Shown here: positions 1 to 11,026 of the stretch, piece after piece | How positions within the stretch are numbered: position 1 is the first letter of the stretch | Layout: each line of letters opens with the position of its first letter | Source: Acanthosoma haemorrhoidale | Lineage: Eukaryota > Arthropoda > Insecta > Hemiptera > Acanthosomatidae | DNA: 64,000 bases | Direction: 5' to 3' | Assembly (NCBI GenBank): GCA_930367205.1 | Contig: OV884011.1 | Coordinates: 37,523,754 to 37,587,753 of the forward strand | Notes under the pieces: model-generated | Told to the model about the DNA's origin: nothing | The model's input: the letters and a program-made list of their open reading frames with translations, nothing else | Database searches by the model: none | Made by a program: the position numbers and the translations under genes

Positions 1-713
1 AATGCCAGCCTATGTCCACACTGACCGGGGAGCTTCCTTCATGTCTAGAGAAGTCAAGGACTTCCTCCATTCAAACGGTGTAGCCACCAGCAGAACAACC
101 CCGTATAATCCAGCAGGAAACGGACAAATTGAACGCCTCAATGGGACTCTATGGAAAACCATTTGTCTCTCTTTGAAGACTCAAGGACTGCGGACGGAGG
201 ACTGGGAGAGGGTCCTACAGGAATCCCTCCACGCCATTCGTTCTCTACTTTGCACAGCGACAAACTCCACTCCCCACGAACGATTTTTCAGTCATCCTCG
301 CCGCACAGCCAATGGAGTCACCTTGCCGTCTTGGTTAACCCCTGGTCTTGTGCTCGCCAAAAGGAACGTGTGACTCAGTAAATACGAAGACCCTGTCGAA
401 GAAGTGGAATTACTTGAGGCCAATCCACAGTACGCCCAGATTCGCAGGAAGGATGGATCAGAGTCAACCGTGTCCCTGAGACAATTGGCACCTAGAGGAA
501 CTCCTGAAGTGTCAGAGAAGCCTTGCCCTAAGGATGATGAACCCGATGCAATATTGGAGCCCCCTCGCATGGAACCTCCAGATGAATCATCTGCCACTCC
601 ATCTGTTCACGCACGGCCCTCCCTCTGTTGAAGTTGGATTACCTGTGTGTCCCTCAAGACCTCGACGTGTGTCCAAGGCTCCATCTTACCTTAAAGACTA
701 TATAACAAATTAA
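1..713 (+). pseudogene. 3' end of a Ty3/gypsy pol gene (copy A), broken
   Basis: The window opens inside the integrase of an LTR retrotransposon. The frame from base 2 carries the integrase motifs HTDRGASF and NGQIERLNGTLWKT and is closely similar to the same region of copy B downstream (HSDRGSSF, NGQVERLNGTLWKT). The copy is dead: a TGA at 371-373 lies where copy B has an arginine codon. The C-terminal tail (RPRR..APSYLKDY) is in a different frame from the body, so a frameshift lies between about 600 and 642; the tail ends at TAA 711-713. The 5' part lies outside the window. The family is clear; the exact clade is not. Confidence 0.85.
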
Positions 714-822
714 AAACCCTTAAATGTTGTAAACCATGAATGATCTTTCAAATCCTTTTTGTTTTTTGTATTTGTATGTACTTTAAATTTTGCCAAATGT
801 TTCCTCAAAAACCCAGGGTGAA

Positions 823-1012
823 TGTGGTGATTTAATCCCACTCATGTGGGGGAAACTTTCCCTACTTTGTATTGTTTTACCTTGTCTAACCTGACTCATA
901 ACATTGTTACCATCTGTAAATTCACTCTATTCTACTGTTGATGTTTTAAGCTAATAAAAACCTTTTTAAGGGTTAAACATTCGTTTTTCTTTCACCATAA
1001 TACTTACATCAC
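823..1012 (+). repeat. Probable 3' LTR of gypsy copy A
   Basis: About 110 bases after the pol stop, a segment starts TGTGGTGATTTAATCC and ends near ACTTACATCA, giving TG...CA ends. It contains an AATAAA at about 953. Its position matches the 3' LTR of copy B relative to pol. The boundaries are inferred, since the 5' LTR of this copy is not in the window and no target duplication could be checked. Confidence 0.5.
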
Positions 1013-1379
1013 CTTCAGAAGTGTTAAAGGCTGGGCGTACTCGGGATGAATGACGACTTTGCGATACACTTTGCATACTCCTGCTTGTTTTAACGTTATG
1101 TTAATATACAAACAAAATGTTGTTGTTTTTTTTGAATTTTCAACTTGTCAGATGGTTATTATTTTTATATGAGAGCAACTGTTGAAACAATGAACCATGA
1201 ACACCTTATGCAAAGCAGCTTTTAAAAAAATGTAGTTTATAATAAATAAAAGCCTAATTTCTGGTCTTAAATGTATTTATTATCAGTACAAATACAACAA
1301 TTTTATTTATTATTAACAATCAAATCACAATGGACAAGTTTCTCAAGCCAAGCCCGACTCTCCGACTGCCGCTAAATAG

Positions 1380-4300
1380 TGGACCCATTGGCTGAAGACG
1401 TTTCAAAACTTCGTCGATGCTACAACGGAACATCTTAATGATGAAGATAAGCTTAAGGTAATCACTAATTTCCTATCCTATGACGTTTATGAACTAGTCA
1501 GCGACTGTAATTCTTATGCTGACGTTGTAGATACTTTGAACTCCGTATTTGTCAAAAGAAAGAGCGAAGTTTATGCTCGACATATTTTAGCAGTTCGGAA
1601 ACAACTACCTACTGAGTCAATCGACCAATATATTCAAACCTTGAAAATCCTTAGCAAGGATTGCGACTTTAAGGCTGTAAGTGCCATGGATCACAAAAAT
1701 CAATATATCCGTGACGCATTCATCAATGGCCTGCTGTCCACTCAGATTCGTCAGCGTTTGTTAGAAAATGACACCTTAGGTTTGGACGACGCTATCAACC
1801 AGGCCCTCTCGTTGGAGGCAGCTCAAAAACAGGCTGAGGGGCACATGCAACCCTTAAGCAGTTACTCTAGCGCTAGCTGCACCCCTATTTCGTCTCAGGA
1901 AGCTGCTCCTGCACAGAAAACGGACACTACTCTATGTGCCATCTCCAAGTTCTTTAAATCGGGTGATAAATGCTATTTTTGCGGTTTTGACAAACATCCC
2001 CGCCCTAAATGTCCTGCACGAGACGCTGAATGTGGAAAATGTGGTATCAAGGGGCATTATGCTAAAGTATGTAGAAAAAGTGCTAGCACTAAAGTTTCCG
2101 CTTCCGTCATTGCGACAGTCAACAAGGAACATTTAAATCTGCTGAGTCGAGCAATCATTCCAGTAGAAATCAATGACACTCGTGCTTGCTGCTTGATTGA
2201 CACTGGAAGCTCTTCTAGCTTTATAGACCACAATTTCACTCTCAAACACAAGATTCCTCTTTTTCCGGGGGAGGGGAGGGTTTCAATGGCCTCAACTTCG
2301 CTTTCCTCTACAATCGAAGGACATGTTCTGGTCGACCTCAAACTAAACGAACATATGTATCCTTCATGCAAATTAACAGTAATGAAAGGCCTTTGTGCTG
2401 AAGTATTGATTGGCCATGATATACTCGTGGAATATTCTGACGTTTCAATCTCTTTTGGTGGATCAAAGCCCCCACTCACTATATGTGCCTCTACTGGTGC
2501 CTCTGTGGAACCTCCTCGCTTATTTGATAATCTATCAGCAGACTGCAAGCCTATTGCCACAAAGTCCAGGCGATACACTGAGGCTGACCTCATGTTCATA
2601 CACGATGAAACGTCCAAACTTCTGTCTGAGGGGGTGATTGAGGAAAGCAACTCTCCTTGGAGGGCTCAGGTACTAGTTACTGAAAGTGAACACCACAGAA
2701 AACGCATGGTAATAGACTACTCGCAGACAATAAATAAATTCACGTTTCTTGACGCATATCCGCTCCCAAACATCGATGATTTGGTTAGGAAAGTTGCTGC
2801 CTACAAAATATTCAGCACGATTGACCTTCAGTCAGCATACCACCAGGTACCCATTTTGGAAGAAGAAAAACCTTTTACGGCTTTCGAGGCTGCGGGAAAA
2901 CTTTACCAATTCAACCGAATCCCTTTTGGGGTGACAAATGGTGTCGCCTGTTTCCAGCGAGTTATTGACAAGGTTATAACACAAGAGAAGTTAATTGGAG
3001 TGTTTTCGTACTTGGATGACATAACTGTATGTGGGCACGATAAAAATGACCATGATCTGAATCTCTCTCGACTCCTTGCAGCTCTTGACAAACACAATCT
3101 CAAAATCAACGAAAGAAAAAGCAAATCCAACCTGACTTCCATACATTTGCTTGAGCACTTGGTATCTCATAACGATATCCGACCGGATCCAGAACGCCTC
3201 AAACCCCTATTGGAAATGCCACCTCCTCATAACGCTGCATCACTGAAGCGTGCTCTAGGGCTCTTTGCTCACTACTCGAAATGGATTACACATTATTCTG
3301 ATAAAATTAGATCACTGACCGACTCTACGACCTTCCCTCTGGATCATCAAACTACTAAAGATTTTGAAAACCTAAAACTAAGTATTGCTGAAGCTGCAGT
3401 TACCACAATGAATGACAATGAACAGATGGTAGTAGAGACAGATGCTTCAGACGTCGCCTTGGCCGCAACTTTGAGTCAGGGTGGTCGGCCTGTGGCGTTC
3501 TTCTCACGGACACTCACTAAGTCTGAACGTGCACACCCTGCGATTGAGAAGGAAGCAGCTGCAATTGTGGAATCTCTCAAGAAATGGAGATCTTTTCTTT
3601 TGGGTAGACATTTTCAACTACTAACTGATCAACAAGCACTCTCTTTCGTATTCAACCAAAAACACTCAAGAAAAATAAAAAATGATAAAATTCTACGTTG
3701 GCGACTCGAATTGGCTCCTTTCCAATTCGATATAACCTACCACCCTGGAAGAGAAAACACGAAGGCTGATGCCCTATCTAGAGTTTGTAGCTCCATCTCC
3801 AATGATCGACTGTTGGAGTTGCATCGATCTCTGAACCATCCCGGTATCACCAGAATGGTTCACTGGCTGTGGTGCAGGAATCTCCCATTTTCAGTTGAAG
3901 ATGTTAGAAGGGTCAACTCAACTTGTTCGGTTTGTGCCGAAGTCAAACCCCGTTTTCACAAATCTCAAGGTACTCTCATCAAAGCAACTATTCCTTTTGA
4001 ACGAATAAATGTAGACTTCAAGGGTCCAATCCCCTCGAAGACGAGGAATTACTACATTCTGACCATCATAGACGAATATTCTAGATTCCCATTCGCCTAC
4101 GCTTGTAAAGACACAACCTCTGGCACTGTCATAAAATGTTTTACAGATCTTTTTATGCTTTTTGGGACTCCAGCTTATGTGCACTCGGACAGAGGTTCCT
4201 CCTTTATTTCGCGAGAATTAATATCATTCCTACATTCCAACGGAATAGCCACTAGCAACTCAACGCCCTATAATCCTCAAGGGAATGGACAGGTGGAGCG

Positions 4301-4934
4301 TTTGAATGGTACCTTGTGGAAAACCATAAATCTACCTCTCAAGACGAAAAATCTCCAGACTCGCGATTGGGAAGAAGTTCTCCCGGAAGCTCTTCACTCC
4401 ATTAGGTCTTTGTTATGCACTGCCACGAATTGTACTCCTCATGAACGATTCTTTAGTTTTCCTCGCCGAACCTCAAACGGAGAAGCTTTACCTACTTGGC
4501 TTACCACACCTGGGCCAGTACTCATCAAACGAAACATACGGTCCAGCAAGTATGACGACTTGGTAGAAGAAGCAGAACTTCTAGAAGCTAACCCCCAATA
4601 TGCATGTATTAGGCGGAAAGATGGCAGTGAATCAACTGTCTCTCTACGACAACTTGCCCCTAGAGGGAACACGGATCTATTGCTAAAAGCTGAAGCCCCT
4701 CCACTTATTGACGAACGAAGAGAAATGTCTCAAATTCGACCTAGCCCTGAAGGAGCTGGAACAGGTCGAGCTGAAGCAGGTCTACCGTTCATCCTAGATC
4801 TGAATAACTCCAGTCCTCGAAATATCAATCGGACAGTTCAAATCGACCTACCTTCACCTGACACTGAAACCTCAAGACCTAGACGAACTCTCAAGCCTCC
4901 TGCTTATCTGAAGGATTATGTAACCAAGTTTTAG
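1380..4934 (+). CDS. Gypsy gag-pol polyprotein, copy B (5' end of gag broken)
   Basis: One frame is open from just after a TAG (1377-1379) to the TAG at 4932-4934. The first ATG upstream (1330) is in another frame, so the N-terminus is damaged by a shift and a stop. Counting residues from 1536: two zinc knuckles at about 145-180 (CYFCGF..., then CGKCGIKGHYAKVC); protease LIDTGSSSSF near 221; reverse transcriptase with STIDLQSAYHQ and the YLDD box near 492; RNase H with VETDASD near 635; integrase HHCC zinc finger (HRSLNHPG...CSVC) near 763-800; and integrase catalytic D, D and E in NVDFKGP, HSDRGSS and NGQVERLNG. No env gene follows. The order protease-RT-RNase H-integrase is that of Ty3/gypsy. 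Confidence 0.85.
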   Translation, partial: WTHWLKTFQNFVDATTEHLNDEDKLKVITNFLSYDVYELVSDCNSYADVVDTLNSVFVKRKSEVYARHILAVRKQLPTESIDQYIQTLKILSKDCDFKAVSAMDHKNQYIRDAFINGLLSTQIRQRLLENDTLGLDDAINQALSLEAAQKQAEGHMQPLSSYSSASCTPISSQEAAPAQKTDTTLCAISKFFKSGDKCYFCGFDKHPRPKCPARDAECGKCGIKGHYAKVCRKSASTKVSASVIATVNKEHLNLLSRAIIPVEINDTRACCLIDTGSSSSFIDHNFTLKHKIPLFPGEGRVSMASTSLSSTIEGHVLVDLKLNEHMYPSCKLTVMKGLCAEVLIGHDILVEYSDVSISFGGSKPPLTICASTGASVEPPRLFDNLSADCKPIATKSRRYTEADLMFIHDETSKLLSEGVIEESNSPWRAQVLVTESEHHRKRMVIDYSQTINKFTFLDAYPLPNIDDLVRKVAAYKIFSTIDLQSAYHQVPILEEEKPFTAFEAAGKLYQFNRIPFGVTNGVACFQRVIDKVITQEKLIGVFSYLDDITVCGHDKNDHDLNLSRLLAALDKHNLKINERKSKSNLTSIHLLEHLVSHNDIRPDPERLKPLLEMPPPHNAASLKRALGLFAHYSKWITHYSDKIRSLTDSTTFPLDHQTTKDFENLKLSIAEAAVTTMNDNEQMVVETDASDVALAATLSQGGRPVAFFSRTLTKSERAHPAIEKEAAAIVESLKKWRSFLLGRHFQLLTDQQALSFVFNQKHSRKIKNDKILRWRLELAPFQFDITYHPGRENTKADALSRVCSSISNDRLLELHRSLNHPGITRMVHWLWCRNLPFSVEDVRRVNSTCSVCAEVKPRFHKSQGTLIKATIPFERINVDFKGPIPSKTRNYYILTIIDEYSRFPFAYACKDTTSGTVIKCFTDLFMLFGTPAYVHSDRGSSFISRELISFLHSNGIATSNSTPYNPQGNGQVERLNGTLWKTINLPLKTKNLQTRDWEEVLPEALHSIRSLLCTATNCTPHERFFSFPRRTSNGEALPTWLTTPGPVLIKRNIRSSKYDDLVEEAELLEANPQYACIRRKDGSESTVSLRQLAPRGNTDLLLKAEAPPLIDERREMSQIRPSPEGAGTGRAEAGLPFILDLNNSSPRNINRTVQIDLPSPDTETSRPRRTLKPPAYLKDYVTKF

Positions 4935-4947
4935 TTCAAAATATAGA

Positions 4948-5470
4948 TGGTAATATATATATTGCAATATTTACAATCTGCCTTTATAAGGCAATAAGTA
5001 ATTAAGATATATGCTCTCATTCATACAATATTTACAGTTCATCATTCACTCGCTCATTCATACAATATTTACAGACAGCCCAGAGACCCCCCAAATCCAC
5101 CGCAAAGAGAAAGCGGAGTCTTGGGAAGTCCCCCACGCTCCTCCGTCAGCCGCGTCACCGGATACTAGCCAGTGGATGCTGACCAAGAGCGCGAGAGCCA
5201 CAGACGCTCAGGACATGATTGGAGAGACTGGCCATTGCCAGGACTCCCACTGTCACGCGTTTATAGCAGGTCACGAGGCCACTGCCGTTTCAGTCTCCGA
5301 GGAGGATTATAGGGATGAGTGGCGCAGTGCATTGACTGTGCTACAGGATTAGGGTGGTTGGAAAGGCTACTGTGGAATTTCGTAAACTTGGAAGGGATGA
5401 GTTCTAGAATGTAGGGTATATTAAGGTCGTTATGAAGGGTTTTGTTGCTGACATAATAAGGGGCATTTAC
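4948..5470. other. 523-base insert inside gypsy copy B
   Basis: The 13-mer TTCAAAATATAGA occurs at 4935-4947, right after the pol stop, and again at 5471-5483, just before the 3' LTR. The DNA between is GC-richer than its surroundings, especially 5080-5350. It holds an open frame of 113 codons (5011-5352, +) with no recognised domain. Direct repeats flanking foreign-looking sequence suggest an insertion with target duplication. A SINE-like or other non-LTR insertion is one option, but no poly-A tail or RNA polymerase III box was made out. Confidence 0.45.
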
Positions 5471-5492
5471 TTCAAAATATAGAGGGGGAGAA

Positions 5493-5651
5493 TGTGATGA
5501 AATGGAATGCTTAATATTCCATATGTTTAATTTATCATATGTTCAATTGTTCAAATTTATTTTCAACTCTGTCATTACTGTCTGTAGTTTATAATAAATA
5601 AAAGCCTAATTTCTGGTCTTAAATGTATTTATTATCAGTACAAATACAACA
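5493..5651 (+). repeat. 3' LTR of gypsy copy B
   Basis: Starts TGTGATGAAATGG directly after a purine-rich stretch (AGAGGGGGAGAA, a likely polypurine tract) and ends AAATACAACA. The last 69 bases are identical to 1231-1299. An AATAAA lies near 5595. At about 159 bp it is a short LTR. Confidence 0.7.
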
Positions 5652-6804
5652 GTGTATTTATAAGCTATACGGATATAACCTAATCTTCGTTCCTCTAATA
5701 ATTCTGAACTACGTATTCTTAATGGGAGTAAAACTTTAAACATTATCTTACACTTTTGCACAACTCTAGAAAGTGCGCTTTACTTCTTACCAGTTTTCAC
5801 ATGTTCTGGCTACAATTGAAGAGTTACAGTCATAATGTCTGAGATATTCCAATTTAAATGTCCAGCAAAATACTGCCAACATTAGACAATTTTTGCAAGT
5901 ACAGAGAGAAATATAGGGATTAACGATTCTTTTGCAGAACTTTACTGATTTGTTAATAAAACAATGGCGGCTAAATAATTTCAATTACCAAACACAATCA
6001 CGGGCTTAAACCTTGTGAATTATTGTTAAAAAATTAATTTGGCAACAATGTAACATGGGAATCGCGCGGTGAAGAAGGTTGCTACTCAAAAGAATTCCTG
6101 GCCAAGGGAGAAGTGAGATAGAGTGATACGTTAGACTGTCTCCTGTTTAACGTCGATTTGATAAGAGCCACCGCAGAATCCGGATCTACCTGAAATCAAG
6201 AAGGGTGCTTGCTATTCGGACGATATGAATGTAGTTGGAAGATCTGGAAGAACTGTGGATACAGCCTTTTTAACATTGGGGGATTCTGCAAATATAATGG
6301 GTCTTTAGTCTACAAACCTAAAACAAAATCTGCTTAATTAGGCAGAATACTCAGCCTATACTGTTCAAGTGGCTTGGTTGCCAGAAAATGCTAGAAATGA
6401 TATGGCAGTACAAATGTCAAGAAAAATAAAACTTCTGCTTTATAAACCCCTTACTGAGATAGGGTTGGCGTATAAACGAGAAACCTGAACTATAAGCAAT
6501 AATGATGGATCTACTCTTCAATGAATTGTAAGAAGTGTCTTATGAATTCTTATAGGAACTCGGGCTGAAGATTAGTAGAGGAGACGTTCTTGTCAAGAAA
6601 TCTAACAATATGTAAAGAAGAAGCCTGACAAAGAGCCCCCCTCCCCAAAAAAACTGCCTTTTGAAACCCTGCTTGGTACAAGAAAGCCTGGTATGTCAAT
6701 TACCATCAATAAATTACATGATCGTCTCAAGAGTGGAAACACAAAATAAATTGGTTACAATTTACTTAACAACGTGTAAAATTAATAACTTACTAACTAC
6801 ATAC
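5652..6804. other. Gene-free stretch
   Basis: No coding frame with recognisable similarity on either strand. The part from about 6050 to 6660 is less AT-rich and reads like old coding DNA full of stops, probably a decayed transposon, but no motif was recognised. Confidence 0.4.
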
Positions 6805-7390
6805 TGTCGGGTCGTCACGAAGGGGGTTCCTAGTTACCCTAGCCCTGGTGACGAAGTGAGGGCTGATTAAGCTATGACCTGGACAATTGCTTCATGACGA
6901 GTCTTACTATCTGACTCCATATTTGATAGGTATGTGCCCCGACAATGCACTATATTCAGGAGAAGAGGTATAGGGTAGGTAGTTTGTGTGGTCTTGGAAC
7001 GACCACGAATTCACACTCGGTATCTGAGGGTAGCCGAAAACCGTCCGGAACCCACAGGCGAGTGTGAACCGGAGAGAGGCAGACTGGATTGCCATGGGAG
7101 ACACTATTTGGTAAAGTTTGTTGGGCCACGGCAACCGTTGTCCACGAGGGAGAGGTCTCTCCCAAGGAGCTGCTAGTTTTAGCGAGACGAAGCCAGAGAA
7201 TCTCACTAGGAAGGCGTGAGGTCTGACAAGGCAGGAATAAAACATAGCGAGGTTAGGAAGAGAGGTCTAGAGGTTTTCATAAATTAGAAGGCAAAGTCTT
7301 GAAACATCAGTGCAGCCGCAAGTTCACCAGTTAGAGAGCCATCGTGAGAATGATTTACAGGCCAAACCCAAACCACAGGCCCAAAAAATA
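6805..7390. repeat. GC-rich block, possible solo LTR
   Basis: A sharply bounded GC-richer segment in AT-rich DNA begins TGTCGGGTCGTCACGAAGG, a style of start seen in insect gypsy LTRs, and includes an AATAAA near 7238. It has no long frame with similarity to known proteins. No second copy is in the window, so the LTR interpretation rests on composition and the TG start only. The 3' end is not defined. Confidence 0.3.
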
Positions 7391-7510
7391 GGGTGGTTTA
7401 TTTTATGTAGTTAGCGGTCGTTATAAATACATATTATTTATTAGCATTAAAGGACCGTGCGAGATACACATCAAATAAAGTAAGAGCCCACCAATTTTGT
7501 AGATGTTTAT

Positions 7511-9158
7511 TCACACATTCATCTCAGCTAACATAATACAATAGTCGTTAGTGGGTTTCCGATGATAATGGTAAGCTTGATGCCTATTGAACCACATAAT
7601 CTTATCACTCTGGGCTTCTGAGAAAGTAATTTCCTTGTCTTCGGGGCCGGTAAGGAGCATGTTGTAATCAAACAGAGTTGGTGAGCCACTCATCCTGGAC
7701 AGGTCGAAGAATACCCTGGTCACATTGATGCCGTACAAGGCGATCCTGATCATCGGGCAGACCTTCTGGAGGATGAGGTCCAGCCTCATGGCCAGAGAAT
7801 TGTTGACGATGTGCCTGCCGTTGGAGGTATAGATATCAACGCCACCACACGACTCCAACGGGAGATATCGCTCCGTCGATATAGTTATGTGCACCTGAAA
7901 ATTATGAGTATAAGTATTTAAATTGTAAATATTTATTCCCCTGCAGAGTAATTCAATTTAAATTTTATACTGAGTACACGCAGCCTTAATTGTAAATTAT
8001 TATTTATAAATCATATTATCGACCTTTGAATGAAAACTTGCTGTTTGGAATTTTGGTCAAAGTGTTCAGCGAAAATGCTTTTCGATAAGTTGGTCCATAT
8101 CAATCAATATATCCACATCTCAGCTTACCTCATAATGAGGGTACATATTTGTTTCCGAAGAGGCGAACCCATTGCCTCATTACTTCATCAACAAACATAA
8201 AGCAATATTTGTTGTTGTTTAGGTCCCAATATTATTTGTAATTGAGAATAAGACGATCTATACAATGTGGTACAAACAAACAGCACAGAGCTAAGTTGTA
8301 TCTTGCAGTGGTGGTGACTAGAGCTAAACCCGAAAAAAATAATAATTGGATCCTACCGCACTTTACAGTTAGTGTGTTCGGGCCCATAGTCACCACTGAC
8401 AATAATCATGATATTATTTTACCATCATAGCTTCAATATGTCACCAGAGATATCTCAATACACATCAGAATTCCCTCTTATTTTTTTTTTAACATCGATT
8501 ACGTATAAAATATAACATAAAATAAATCGTTCTGTTTTAAATATATATATATTGAAACCTACCTCATTTTTTACCATTTCTTTTTTTACTTTATTTGATC
8601 AATTTACCTTAACTAATTTGGCAGGTCCGTCATGAGATCTTTAATTCAAATTTTTTTATGTCTTTGACATAGGAATTTATCCCGATTGAATCGCCCGATC
8701 TCAAGGCTAATGTTATGTTTTTTGTAATTAGTAGTAAATATCCTAATTTAAAAGGAATTGAATATTTTTTTTATACTTTTTGTCAGCACTCTATATAATT
8801 ATAATTATTTGTTATAACCATTTTATTTGAATATATTTCACAATTCCTAGTTTCTCAATTTATTAATAACTACGAAATTTGAGCTCAATTTCTTTTAATG
8901 GATCCATAATAAAAACAATATTAATATCACCCAATCGATGATCTTCTTGTAATCCAATCAACGTTACTTTCTGCTGTTGGTTCTTCTCCTCTCTTCCTGT
9001 ATGGTAACCGCCAGTTCGGGAGCTTGCTAAGTCCGTTCTTCTAGACGGTTGTGCTAAGACTGACCTTTTATCTCATCCCCACTCCTAGGAGCATAAGGGA
9101 AGATGCTTACCAGATGTCAGGGTTCCTGGCCATGATATTCTCAAATATCATGAATGTT

Positions 9159-9202
<44 letters not shown>

Positions 9203-9379
9203 TTAAAGTCAGAGGCAGCTCTGTATTGTAAACTAATGCGATCATGGGACGTAAACATCCCATGATCCCGTATATGTCGGATTACAAAGAGAAATAAAGA
9301 CAGTCTATTTCGAGAACTGAAGTTAGTCTTACGTTCCCGTTTTCCTTCTCTTTATCACATTATACCCGGTGGCGAATAA

Positions 9380-9429
<50 letters not shown>

Positions 9430-11026
9430 ACATTCCTCGTTTCCTTGTTTTTCTTTGGTCGTCGATATGTCCAATAATTCTTCAGCTATAGTGCTTTTTT
9501 TTGAAGCGGCCCCCACCACTATGTTAATATATACATATATATATATTGGTCGCTACTTAAACTTAATTTCTTGGAAATACTATTGATATTATTTTTGTTA
9601 TATCTTCAACTACTGGTAAGAGGGGAATCAGAAATTTAAATCTTATCATAGCTTTTCAGCTAAGACTTGACAAAGCATATTTCGAGGTGTCGTTGAATAT
9701 ACCTTTAAAATTTCAGATTGATTGAATTATTTCGGCAAATAACTATGATGCTTCTTAGAGATATAATTAGAATTTAGTATCGTATGAACTGTTAGAATAA
9801 ACTGTCCCTTACTCACAGTCATTCCTGTAATCTCCCTGAACTTCTGTTGGGCTTTGGTGATCACAGATGTACCCAATCTCATGTCCGATCTTCTGAATAC
9901 CAGCACCACATCTCGGCTAAGCATCTGCCAATGAGTCTTTATTCATATTACATTATATTTAAACGCTTTAACTATCAGAAATATGCCTTATTTCTATCAA
10001 GGAGTACCCTACCTTGCATAAGGCTTGAACGACGAGAGCATACAAAACCCTCCTGTATGCTTTCTTAAAGCCGATGTTGTTGACCCTTCCTAAGCGACGG
10101 TGTACTGCCAGGACAACATCTGTAACATGTTTATCCTTCTCGTGAAGTATCTTCAGCCTTTCTATGCTTATCATTCTGCTTTCGAACCTGACAGCAGTAT
10201 TATCAATTTTATATTATATTGACACTATTCGGTACTCTTTTGTCAGAGCTATCAAATAATCACAATATAACACTCTTATCACTCGGAGTTAGGCAAGAAT
10301 AAATGAAATATGTGTTAATTTCATTATTTAACTTTATAGACTTTTTTAGGGAAGAAAAATATATTCTTTTGATTCCCTTGATAACGCAGTACATTTTTGG
10401 AAACCATCTAAATCCAGCAAAACATTAACAACCGCACTCTTATCTATGTGGCATTTCCAGTTGATGCCCCAGGTAAAGCCAAAAATAAAAAAAGACCCCA
10501 TGAAAATTAATGATGGGTCATCATTCAATTACTTGGTAACTAACAAATAAACATTTCCCCTCCAATTAAGTAGGATATTAACTTAAATATCGTCATTAAT
10601 TCTGGCAATAAAGGCATTTTCACAACAGCTGCATCATATGGTACTTGATTTTTTTTTTTTTTTACTCTGGAAAACTTAACATCATACAAATATCGACAGT
10701 TGTTAGTAAGTACATACAGGCGTGTATCTTTAGCAAGTAGATGTTCCTTTCTTGAATAAAGTGTAGAAAGTTTTTTTATTTCATTTCTGGTGTCTTTGTA
10801 CACTCGACTTCTGGCATCTTCAGTTTCTGTCTTATTGCCCCAAAGTCTTCTCCATTCCAGTTCAGTTATCAGATTTACTAAATATTTCATCTAGAATATG
10901 TACAAGATAAGTACGAACTTCTAATTGTTGTACTGCAAGGTTAATACATATTACCTTAATTTCAACTTCTACATCGCTAAGGGGGCTTAAATTCGTGGCT
11001 TCTATATTACCCCTCCAGGTAATCAT
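7511..11026 (-). CDS. V-ATPase subunit E, divergent paralogue
   Basis: Subunit E is a peripheral-stalk subunit of the V1 sector of the vacuolar proton pump and pairs with subunit G. Five exons on the minus strand (10955-11026, 10718-10890, 10013-10187, 9817-9924, 7511-7894) join in phase to 303 codons. The start ATG is at 11024-11026. Residues 13-24 (LSPLSDVEVEIK) match the family's LSDADVQKQIK start. Residues 70-100 (SRKEHLLAK..., IERLKILHEKDKHV) match the coiled-coil stalk segment ending in ARLKVLRARDD. Residues 130-241 match the C-terminal domain (VVQALC, KAQQ, CGGVDIY, RLDLIL, ALYGIN). Usual family length is about 226; here residues 242-303 form an extra C-terminal tail of unknown function. 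Similarity is clear but low, so this is probably a paralogue rather than the housekeeping gene. The third-exon donor AAG/GTAGGG and the other sites are canonical. An AATAAA overlaps the stop (7506-7511). Confidence 0.85.
8308..8402. repeat. Imperfect hairpin in V-ATPase E intron
   Basis: The arms GTGGTGACTAGAGC...CCCGAA (from about 8308) and TTCGGGCCCATAGTCACCAC (to about 8397) are imperfect inverted copies around an AT-rich loop. It could be a short MITE, but no target duplication is evident. Confidence 0.3.
9155..9359. repeat. LTR-like remnant between TA microsatellites
   Basis: Starts TGTTAC, contains AATAAA near 9292 and ends TTTATCACA, followed by TTATACCCGGTGGCG. That layout resembles an LTR followed by internal sequence. 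It also contains the palindrome GATCATGGGACGTAAACATC...CATGATC. It lies in the last intron of the V-ATPase E paralogue. No coding remnant is attached. Confidence 0.3.
9161..9201. repeat. (TA)n microsatellite
   Basis: About 40 bases of perfect alternating A and T. Confidence 0.95.
9382..9426. repeat. (TA)n microsatellite
   Basis: About 45 bases of alternating T and A, 180 bases from the first tract. A shorter, interrupted TA run follows at about 9522-9546. Confidence 0.95.

Larger units (their letters stand above)
1231..5651 (+). mobile_element. Ty3/gypsy LTR retrotransposon (copy B), nearly complete
   Basis: A 69-base sequence at 1231-1299 recurs identically at 5583-5651. It forms the LTR 3' end on each side of a gag-pol frame. 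The full 3' LTR appears to run 5493-5651 (TGTGATGAAATGG to AATACAACA). The 5' LTR is cut short, since the rest of that LTR is not found upstream of 1231. Between pol and the 3' LTR sits a 523-base insert flanked by a 13-base direct repeat. No convincing primer-binding site follows the 5' LTR. The identical LTR ends suggest fairly recent activity, yet the missing 5' LTR and the gag lesions make this copy inactive. Confidence 0.85.

Noticed and set aside
1300..1330. Primer-binding site after the gypsy 5' LTR
   Set aside because: The sequence is AT-rich and shows no TGG-type complement to a tRNA 3' end.
5011..5352. 113-codon ORF in the gypsy insert
   Set aside because: No domain, no similarity to gag, pol or env, and the region is GC-richer, which lengthens chance frames. 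Kept only as part of the insert.
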